Shown here piece by piece: positions 57,518 to 64,000 of a DNA stretch of 64,000 nucleotides. The notes under the pieces are model-generated. The model saw nothing but the letters and a program-made list of their open reading frames with translations. It searched no databases and was not told where the DNA came from. The stretch covers positions 62,001 to 126,000 of the forward strand of contig NZ_WLYI01000012.1 of NCBI RefSeq assembly GCF_009707515.1, given 5' to 3'. Each line of letters starts with the position of its first letter. Position 1 is the stretch's first letter. The translations under genes and the position numbers were made by a program. The DNA is from Pseudomonas karstica. Lineage in GTDB: Bacteria > Pseudomonadota > Gammaproteobacteria > Pseudomonadales > Pseudomonadaceae.

Positions 57518-58162
57518 ATGACTGATAAGAAAGCCCCCCCTTCTTCGCGCGCTCCCCAGCAAGCCCGCGGGCGCGAGCGAGTAGCCGCCATATTGGATGC
57601 GTGTGCTCGCTTGATTGTGATCGAAGGCGCCGCTCAACTGACGATGCACGGCTTGGCCCGAGACGCGGGCACATCGATAGGCTCGCTTTACCATTTCTTT
57701 GCTGACAAGCAGAGCGTTCTGGATGCCCTCGGCGAGCGTCATATACAGGCGCTGGCGGTTATTACCGAAGAGTTGAGGGCCATCGATGACAGTGTCTGGA
57801 TCAAGGAGAGCGCAGCGGACGTTATCGCTCGATTGATCCTTCCGATCCTGCAATACAGTGAGCGGCATCGGGACTTGGTTTCAATGATTTGCCCGCTCGA
57901 TGGTGTCCATCGCTTGAGTAGCCCGGATTTGCGCCTGCGAATCGAAGACACCTATGCACGAATGCTGGAACTGCGCTTGCCGAATGCCACTACCGATGCA
58001 CGTCAAGCGTATGTCTTGGCATTAATCGCGTTACCCATGGGCGCATTCCAGACTGCGCAAGAAAGCAGTGCCCTATCCAGGCAGTTATTGGTCGAGGAGA
58101 TTCCGAGAGCCTTGACGGCTTATCTGGAGGCTTTGGAGCGGATGCATGGGGTCTCTCGATAA
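57518..58162 (+). CDS. TetR-family transcriptional regulator
   Basis: A 214-residue regulator. The N-terminal helix-turn-helix (about 22-68) reads LTMHGLARDAGTSIGSLYHFF, the standard recognition helix; the rest is a helical ligand domain (QYSERHRDLVSMICPLDGVHR). It probably binds the palindrome 62 bases before its own start. The start at ATG 57518 is the first that begins the protein; the ribosome-binding site is weak. Confidence 0.85.
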   Translation: MTDKKAPPSSRAPQQARGRERVAAILDACARLIVIEGAAQLTMHGLARDAGTSIGSLYHFFADKQSVLDALGERHIQALAVITEELRAIDDSVWIKESAADVIARLILPILQYSERHRDLVSMICPLDGVHRLSSPDLRLRIEDTYARMLELRLPNATTDARQAYVLALIALPMGAFQTAQESSALSRQLLVEEIPRALTAYLEALERMHGVSR

Positions 58163-58598
58163 GGCCGCCGGTCTGGGCCTGGTTTGCTCTGTCTGGCGGC
58201 AGGTTGCGGTGGAGCTGCTCGTCAGGGATACGGCACTGATACATTCCTTGTTTCGGTAGATGGCGGTTTTCAGCCGCATGCCACACAACAACGTTCGCCC
58301 AAAGGCTGTATAGTGCTTGGCTGTTCGTGTCAGGGCCATCGGCTCTTGATGCAGGACTTATCTTTCGGCAATTGCCGACCCTTGCTGCAAGCCGCGGCTC
58401 AACGTGCCAGCGCACGCTTTGCCTTCAGACCTGGAGCGCCTTTTGCGTTCCGTCTCTTGCCAGCCTTCACGATGACAACCCAGCGGACCGCTGTCCGATG
58501 CCCCTGATTATCAGGAACCCCGGGTTGTTTTGCGCCTGCCGATTTTTCGGTCTTTCATTACGTCTGTGATGACTGTGGCGCGCATAAAGGAGAAAGGA
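58163..58598 (+). promoter_or_regulatory. Regulatory spacer of the symporter gene
   Basis: These 436 bases have no gene. They contain a 14-bp perfect palindrome, TCGGCAATTGCCGA, at 58365-58378, a σ54-like TGG-N9-TTGC box at 58432 (GG and GC 10 bases apart, two mismatches) and CCTGATTATCAGG at 58503. The last two may belong to the control of the symporter. Confidence 0.4.
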
Positions 58599-60269
58599 AT
58601 GTTCCAACTTTCCACCCCCACCGTTTTGCTACTTCTGTTCTGTTTCTATGGCTTGACCTTTTTGGTGTCGTTGCGCGTGGGTCGCAAGGATGAAAATGTC
58701 GACGGCTATATGGTTTCCAATAACTCCATTGGGTTTGGCATGGCGGCTGCCAGCATGACCGCCACCTGGATCTGGGCCGCCTCGTTCTACGCGGCTGCCA
58801 GTTCCGGCTATAAATTTGGCATCTCCGGCGCGCTGCATTACGGATTCTGGGGGGCGTTGATGATTTTGTTTATCTACCCCTTTGGCCGGCGCTTTCGCGC
58901 ATTGGCGCCCAAGGCCCACACCCTGGCAGAGATAATGCACGCCCGTCATGGGCGCTCCAGCCAGATGATTTTGGCGGGTTCCAACATCGTCGGCAGCATG
59001 ATCAGTTTGATGGTCAACTTTACCGCTGCGGGCGCGCTGGTTGCCGTGTTGTCTCCGCTGAGCTTTATCCAGGGGGTGTTGATCGCCGGTTTCGGAATTC
59101 TGGGTTACACCATCTGGTCAGGCTTTCGCTCATCAGTCCTGACTGACTTTGGCCAGTTGTTCGCTATGATCTTCGCCGCCGTGGTGATTATTCCCATTAT
59201 TTTCTTCCAGCTTGGCGGCCCTGAACTCTTCGCCCAAGGCATGCCGAACATTTCCGCGGAACAAGCCAGCTTCTATTCGAAAACCGCCATTCTGGAGCAG
59301 GGCGCACCCTACTTTGTTGCGGTGCTGGCTTATGCCATTGGTAACCAAACCATTGCCCAGCGATTGTTCGCGGTACGTGAAGACTTGATGAAGTCGACCT
59401 TTGTCACCGCCACCATTGGTTATGCTTCGATTGTGATTGGCCTGGGCATGCTGGGTTTCCTGGCCTTGCTGGCCGGTGTGCAGCCGGTAGACGGCGACTT
59501 GAATAACCTGATCCCGCAAATGGCCTCGACGTACCTGCCGCCGTTCGCAATCGGGTTGTTTTTCATCATGGTGATCGGTTCGCTGTCATCGACCGCCGAT
59601 TCGGACTTGTCGGCGCTATCCGCGTTGGTGATGACCGATGTATATGGCAAGAACCTGGCTAAAGGTAAACCGAACCCCCAAACCATGTTGTTCGTAGGGC
59701 GCATGACCATGGTCGTTGCGACAATGCTCGCCGTGGTATTCGCCAGCCTCAAGCTGGACATCTTGACCATGCTCATCTTCGTGGGTGCGTTATGGGGCGC
59801 TATCGTGTTCCCGGTAATCGTCAGCCTGTATTGGGGGCGAGTGACCAATGCAGCTTTTACCAGTGCGGCCTTCGCAGGCTTTTTGATGTTCCTGGTGGCG
59901 CGTTTCGAATTGCTTGAGTTGCAGGGCGCCGTGGCGCTGTTCTTCGAATTATTTGCATCAATCGGTGGTGGGGTGGTGATTGGCTTGATGGCCTTCGGCT
60001 TCTTCGGGCGCAAGGTCGGGTTCACGTTGGGCGGGCTCGCGTTTTTGATTCTGGCACCGTTTGCATTCGGCTTTTTGCGTGATTACCCGGTGTTGCTCAG
60101 TTCACTCACCGCCTACGGCGCCAGCAGCGTGGTGTGTGTGTTGGTGAGCTTGATGTCCAACGAGAATTTTGACTTTGACTGCATCAATGAACGCGTCGTG
60201 GCCTTCCACTACAGCGCCGATTCCGCCACTGAAGACAAAGGAGTTTCCCCATGTCCAGCTTTGCGTTAA
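58599..60269 (+). CDS. Sodium:solute symporter (SSS family)
   Basis: A 556-residue permease with about 13 helices. The Na+-binding regions are visible as ASMTATWIWAASFYAAASSG and IGSLSSTADSDLSALSALVMTD. The latter resembles urea/proline-type symporters. ATG 58599 follows AAGGAG; the in-frame starts further upstream have no such site. Its end overlaps a 43-residue open frame. Substrate unknown. Confidence 0.86.
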   Translation: MFQLSTPTVLLLLFCFYGLTFLVSLRVGRKDENVDGYMVSNNSIGFGMAAASMTATWIWAASFYAAASSGYKFGISGALHYGFWGALMILFIYPFGRRFRALAPKAHTLAEIMHARHGRSSQMILAGSNIVGSMISLMVNFTAAGALVAVLSPLSFIQGVLIAGFGILGYTIWSGFRSSVLTDFGQLFAMIFAAVVIIPIIFFQLGGPELFAQGMPNISAEQASFYSKTAILEQGAPYFVAVLAYAIGNQTIAQRLFAVREDLMKSTFVTATIGYASIVIGLGMLGFLALLAGVQPVDGDLNNLIPQMASTYLPPFAIGLFFIMVIGSLSSTADSDLSALSALVMTDVYGKNLAKGKPNPQTMLFVGRMTMVVATMLAVVFASLKLDILTMLIFVGALWGAIVFPVIVSLYWGRVTNAAFTSAAFAGFLMFLVARFELLELQGAVALFFELFASIGGGVVIGLMAFGFFGRKVGFTLGGLAFLILAPFAFGFLRDYPVLLSSLTAYGASSVVCVLVSLMSNENFDFDCINERVVAFHYSADSATEDKGVSPCPALR

Positions 60270-60382
60270 CACTTTATGTATTGATCTGGCCCGTCATTGC
60301 AGCGGTCGTGATGATCACCTTGTGCGTCAGTTTGTACCGAGACATGCGCAAGGCCAAACGTGACGGCACTGATCTGGTGTAA
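60251..60382 (+). CDS. Small transporter-associated membrane protein
   Basis: A 43-residue protein with one hydrophobic helix (about residues 3-27: FALTLYVLIWPVIAAVVMI) and a basic cytoplasmic tail (YRDMRKAKRDG). AAGGAG lies 8 bases before the ATG at 60251, and the gene overlaps the end of the symporter gene by 19 bases. Such tiny partners of SSS transporters are known as putative transporter small subunits. Its role here is inferred from that pairing. Confidence 0.75.
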   Translation: MSSFALTLYVLIWPVIAAVVMITLCVSLYRDMRKAKRDGTDLV

Positions 60383-60685
60383 ACCGATCCGAGGTGCGGG
60401 CAAGCGACAGTTACTTGTCCGCATCGGGCTTCAAGATGGCTTGATCCACGCTGCGAAAGCTGATGCGTCATACCAGGTACAACGCCTACGTCTATGCATG
60501 CATTACAGCAACCATTCAATCGGCAAAGTCGAAAGTAATGCAACAGTCATTTGCTGGAGCAAGGTAGCACCCGGTTCATTGTCGTGGCGCATTTGTATGC
60601 CATCACATAACTCTAGCCAATACAGTTGGGTAGCCAACGTTTTTATAGGGGGTCTTTGAATCACAAGCCGACGCCGCCGAGTCGA
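60383..60685. other. Spacer between convergent genes
   Basis: A 303-base stretch between the small transporter protein and the end of the mechanosensitive channel gene. I see no gene or convincing terminator in it. Confidence 0.4.
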
Positions 60686-63229
60686 TCATTTTTCGTGTCC
60701 CCCAGGCGTTGTTGCTGCAACATGGCTAGCACTTTGCTCTGCATCAGGCACCATCAGGCGCTCACGCGGGTCGGCGATTCGAATGTTTAACTCCCGGAAC
60801 CTTTCCAGGATGCGGCGATTGGTTTCGCGTTGTACCCCCCACCGTCCATTGGACAAGCAACGAATCTGCCCTACCAGGGTGAACATCGAGCCATCGATCG
60901 CATCGACCCCCCATACTTCCAGATCGGCCAGAATCAGAGGCCCGAATGTAGGATCGGCACGTAGCAGGGCGCCGATTTTCTTGAGTTCGTCGGTGGCAAG
61001 GTTGACGTCCATCTCATAACCGATGCTGACGCGTATTGCGGCGTTGCCGATGCCCCGGTTGGTATTGTTCACCGTCGAGACGGAACTGAACGGAATGATA
61101 TGCAGCGAACCATCGCCAGCCCGTAGGCGGACTGTACGAATGGATAAATTTTCCACTGTGCCGCTGACACCCGCGACGGTAACGCCATCGCCCACCTGCA
61201 TGGCGTTCTCCATCAGCAGGAATATACCGGTGATGAAATCCTGAACCAGTTTTTGTGAGCCAAATCCCAGCGCCACTCCGATGATGCTCGCGCCTGCCAA
61301 CAACGGGGTGGTGTTGATGCCGATTTGAGTCAAGGCCGTGAGTCCCACCACCAGCGTCAGGGCAATGAGCAGGATTGTTCGCATCATCGGCAGCAGTGTT
61401 TTCAGGCGGGCTGCACGAGTCAGGTCTCCATTCTCGGTCCACAGCATGACGCGTCGCTGAACACCTGTATCGACCAAATACCAGACGATCACGGCGATCA
61501 CCACTGCGGTGAGGATCGTCAGCGCCGCCGATGTCATGTTGCCGCCGATCGTACCTGGGGCGAACCAGCCGATAGCGTTGATCCCTTGTGATTGCAGTAA
61601 TGCGACAACGGTAAGCACCATCACGACAAAGGACGTCAGTCGCTGAATCAATGGATAATAACGCTCCCCCATACTGCTGCGAAGGTTGGCTGATTTACTC
61701 GTGTTTGAGTCGGCGGCTCTGTTATTGATGTGAAGCGCTTTCGCTACCAGGCCGTGGACAGAAATATCGACCAGGCGCCCGGCCACGATGATCGCTGCGG
61801 TGACGATGATGAACTCCATCAGTCTGGGGAAGCCATCCTCGATACCCAGCGCCCAGATAAACCAGAGCCCCATGACCAGCGATGTAGCAGGGATCACCCA
61901 GACCTTGGCCAACCAATTACGCAACGACGCGAGCGGGCCAGTGGCTCCTGGCGCGGCGGCGATGTGGGTGCCAATTGGCTTGCGGAACCGGAAAATAATC
62001 ATTACCGCAGCGAGGTGAATGCATAGCGAAACCAGTTTAACCATCGCCTGGCGACCCGATTCACCAGCGCCGAGCTGCCCTGCAGCGGATGCCAGTGCTA
62101 TCCCGAAGGTAGCGAATACGATGAAGCGCCACAGCCAGGTATAAAGGGCGCGAGCCGACAAGGGTGTGATCCGTAACAAACGAACGCCTTGACCGTATGG
62201 GGCGATCAACACACGCAACACCGCCATGCAAATGCGGGTAATGACATAAGCCTTGAAGAACCCCTGTACGACAGACAGCGCGCGAGGATCAAGGGTGGGC
62301 AGCAAGTGAATGGCCAGTGCCGCGGCACCGAAAAAGGCCATCAGTCCCAACAGATCGAGCAACAGCATGCCGAAGGCAAAAGGGAGCAACCGCAGTGTGC
62401 GCTGCGCCATATCGCGATGGGTAGGCACAATCGTTGGGGCAGGGGCCTCATGCGCGTAAGGCTCATTGGGTGCGGGTATTGCTATGGGGGTGGGCGCAGA
62501 AGCTGGTGTCGTGACAGGTGCAATGCTTTCAGCATCCTGCACTACCAGCGATTCGACGTGTTCTACGCCGTCGCGAACCGTTTGGACCAAGACTACATTT
62601 TCTTGCCCAGGCGCCAGCGCCGCTTGGGCCAGGGTCTGGGCAGCAGACTGTTGCGTGGTGACACTGGAGATTTTCTCTGCGCGTGCGAGCGTCGCAGCCC
62701 TGTGCAGGTGCGACGCTACACTACCGGCCCTGTGCGCCAGCGCGCGGCGAGGGTAGCGCAAACCCCTGCTTACGAGTGCTTGTGCAGAGACTCCCAGCAC
62801 AAATACGGCAAGGAGGCCGCTTGCTGATTCAACGAGTAATTGCCTCCAGGCATCGTCAGAAAAGCTGGCTTTTAACCATTTGGCGAGTTCTGCTGCTGAA
62901 TCCTTGAAAAGATGCAATTGGCCGCCCAAACGATTGAGCCACTCGCCAAGTTTATCCAGCGTGCGAGCAATTAAGCCGTCTGCTTGAAGCGGTGCGGTGT
63001 CTGCCTCGGGGCTTTGCTCCAGAGGAGTTTCGCTGGCATCTTCTTCGTTAACGGTTGCCCTCTCTACGGGGTCTTCCTTGGCTGGCTGTTTCAAGCGGGC
63101 CTGAGGGGCTTCCTGCGTTGGTTCATTGAGCTGTTTCCCAGGAACCACCTCAGCCGGCGCGGCCCATGACGCAAACACAGTCAAACTGAGCAAGAGTGTC
63201 AACAGAAGGGGAAAGTAGCGTTTGTTCAT
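60686..63229 (-). CDS. Large MscS-type mechanosensitive channel, YbiO-like
   Basis: An 847-residue channel protein. A signal peptide (about 1-22, FASWAAP) is followed by a hydrophilic periplasmic part (residues 25-130), about ten membrane helices and the MscS core. The pore helix is GASIIGVALGFGSQKLVQDFI, and the β domain begins ENAMQVGDGVTVAGVSGTVEN. It should release solutes under hypo-osmotic stress. ATG 63229 starts the signal peptide. Its promoter region is shared with the divergent pqiA-like gene and holds two TetR-type operators. Confidence 0.86.
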   Translation of the reverse strand: MNKRYFPLLLTLLLSLTVFASWAAPAEVVPGKQLNEPTQEAPQARLKQPAKEDPVERATVNEEDASETPLEQSPEADTAPLQADGLIARTLDKLGEWLNRLGGQLHLFKDSAAELAKWLKASFSDDAWRQLLVESASGLLAVFVLGVSAQALVSRGLRYPRRALAHRAGSVASHLHRAATLARAEKISSVTTQQSAAQTLAQAALAPGQENVVLVQTVRDGVEHVESLVVQDAESIAPVTTPASAPTPIAIPAPNEPYAHEAPAPTIVPTHRDMAQRTLRLLPFAFGMLLLDLLGLMAFFGAAALAIHLLPTLDPRALSVVQGFFKAYVITRICMAVLRVLIAPYGQGVRLLRITPLSARALYTWLWRFIVFATFGIALASAAGQLGAGESGRQAMVKLVSLCIHLAAVMIIFRFRKPIGTHIAAAPGATGPLASLRNWLAKVWVIPATSLVMGLWFIWALGIEDGFPRLMEFIIVTAAIIVAGRLVDISVHGLVAKALHINNRAADSNTSKSANLRSSMGERYYPLIQRLTSFVVMVLTVVALLQSQGINAIGWFAPGTIGGNMTSAALTILTAVVIAVIVWYLVDTGVQRRVMLWTENGDLTRAARLKTLLPMMRTILLIALTLVVGLTALTQIGINTTPLLAGASIIGVALGFGSQKLVQDFITGIFLLMENAMQVGDGVTVAGVSGTVENLSIRTVRLRAGDGSLHIIPFSSVSTVNNTNRGIGNAAIRVSIGYEMDVNLATDELKKIGALLRADPTFGPLILADLEVWGVDAIDGSMFTLVGQIRCLSNGRWGVQRETNRRILERFRELNIRIADPRERLMVPDAEQSASHVAATTPGGHEK

Positions 63230-63374
63230 AATAGGGCCTGCGGGGCGGTCGGTTTTTAAAGCATCAGCGAATGGCATCAGCAATATCATCGGTAGTTCGA
63301 CTAGAGCTATCCAGACAAACGGCAGGCTCACTCGAAATCGAAAGGCGCCTGGAGGTCAATCCATTTCACGCAGT

Positions 63375-63394
63375 AGTAGACAATATCGTCTAGT
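63375..63394. promoter_or_regulatory. TetR-type operator copy 1 (mscS/pqiA spacer)
   Basis: AGTAGAC-AATATC-GTCTAGT has the same half-sites and spacing as the tetR operator at 57436, with one arm mismatch. It lies 146 bases before the mscS-type start and 261 bases before the pqiA-like start. Confidence 0.6.
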
Positions 63395-63452
63395 GCCGGT
63401 TCGTTTCCTATTGCATTGCGCCGCAGGAGAATCAGCGGATTATTCGGAATAA

Positions 63453-63472
63453 ACTAGACGAATTGTTCTATT
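63453..63472. promoter_or_regulatory. TetR-type operator copy 2 (mscS/pqiA spacer)
   Basis: ACTAGAC-GAATTG-TTCTATT has the left arm perfect and the right arm with two mismatches. It lies 78 bases from copy 1, centre to centre, just before a CTATAG box that could be the pqiA-side -10. Confidence 0.5.
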
Positions 63473-63654
63473 CTCTATAGGTTGCTGCGGTAACTTTGCT
63501 CCAAATCCTGCATTAAAAGTCCTCAGGCCCTATTTTATGAGTCTGCGAAGGAGGATAAGTAATGCATTCGGTTTCACATTGTGGCTCGTCGCAGTCCTCT
63601 GTGTGCAATCTTTGATCGCTTCTTTTCGGCGCCTATTCGGATAGAAAAAACACT

Positions 63655-64000
63655 GTGCAACCGCTCGATCTACATCCTTCCAGGATCATTTGCGAACACT
63701 GCGACTCGCTTTACGAAGCCAGTGCGTTACAGGCGGGACAATCCGCCTATTGTGTGCGTTGCGGCGCAGTGCTCGATCGCGGCCATCGCTTGAGCATCGA
63801 GCAGTTACTGGCCCTCACGGTGGCTGCAGCCATTATGTTTGTCTTCGCCAACGTCTTTCCGGTGATCAGCATCAGCTTGCAGGGCCTGACAAACGAAGTG
63901 ACCCTATGGGGTTCGGTGCAGGCGCTGGCACAGGGTCGTATTACCCTGATCGCGCTGGTGGTTGGTCTTGCGATCATTCTCGCCCCGGCCCTGCAGATCG
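63655..64000 (+). CDS. Paraquat-inducible protein A-like, 5' part
   Basis: The first 115 residues of a PqiA/YebS-type inner-membrane protein; the gene runs out of the window. Two CxxC pairs (ICEHCDSL, CVRCGAV) at about 17-42 form a zinc-like N-terminal domain, followed by a first transmembrane helix (about 55-75) and the start of a second. PqiA works with MCE protein PqiB in lipid transport across the periplasm. The start is GTG 63655, the first in the open frame; its ribosome-binding site is weak. Confidence 0.82.
   Translation, partial: MQPLDLHPSRIICEHCDSLYEASALQAGQSAYCVRCGAVLDRGHRLSIEQLLALTVAAAIMFVFANVFPVISISLQGLTNEVTLWGSVQALAQGRITLIALVVGLAIILAPALQI

Overview
The window reads as chromosome from a fluorescent Pseudomonas (P. 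fluorescens group). Indicators are high GC with Pseudomonas-style codon use, the purF-metZ neighbourhood, an RsmE-type CsrA, genus-typical small families (DUF1654, DUF1652, I78 lipoprotein), the thrS-infC-rpmI-rplT-pheST-ihfA-merR block, and a pyroglutamyl peptidase whose catalytic residues fall at the published P. fluorescens positions (E81, C144, H166). This assignment rests on reading alone, without any database search.

Layout. 1-3.1 kb: end of purF, then metZ and a short-chain dehydrogenase. 3.2-5.4 kb: tRNA-Val(TAC), two identical tRNA-Asp(GTC), an FAD amine oxidase and tRNA-Val(GAC). 5.6-8.9 kb: a 5-oxoproline module (DUF969/DUF979 transporter and pcp) and an HAD phosphatase. 8.9-13 kb: small membrane proteins, rsmE, a SPOR lipoprotein, endonuclease I, a DUF1654 protein and a periplasmic asparaginase. 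13.4-20.6 kb: a complete ribose operon (rbsBACRKD) ending in an exported nucleoside hydrolase; it has a readable promoter with a LacI-type operator. 20.6-22.6 kb: small proteins and a cold-shock protein. 22.9-30.3 kb: translation genes, ihfA and a MerR regulator.

30.4-37 kb is accessory DNA next to tRNA-Pro(GGG). It holds a 5'-truncated tyrosine integrase, a LacI-type regulator, an aquaglyceroporin, a lone DhaK and a divergent DhaK-DhaL fusion kinase. 37-42 kb carries a hemerythrin and a minus-strand aromatic-type cluster (FAD monooxygenase, DUF2783, MFS transporter, LuxR regulator). 42.8-46.6 kb has an OprB-like porin and a membrane PQQ dehydrogenase, followed by the decayed remains of a marR gene and an oxidoreductase gene.

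47.3-56.7 kb is a compact cluster: a divergent LysR regulator, then a spermidine/putrescine-type ABC importer (4 genes), an HcnABC/OoxAB-like three-part FAD dehydrogenase, a second FAD oxidase and RidA. The genes overlap or nearly touch, so they probably form one operon for uptake and oxidation of an amino or imino compound. 56.8-64 kb holds two small proteins, a TetR regulator, a sodium:solute symporter with a 43-residue companion, a large MscS-type channel and the start of a pqiA-like gene.

The most interesting new signal is a shared palindrome, ACTAGAC-N6-GTCTAGT. It lies in front of the tetR gene at 57.4 kb and recurs, degenerate, twice in the divergent mscS/pqiA spacer at 63.4 kb. This suggests a small TetR regulon linking the two loci. 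No CRISPR array, intact insertion sequence or prophage was seen.
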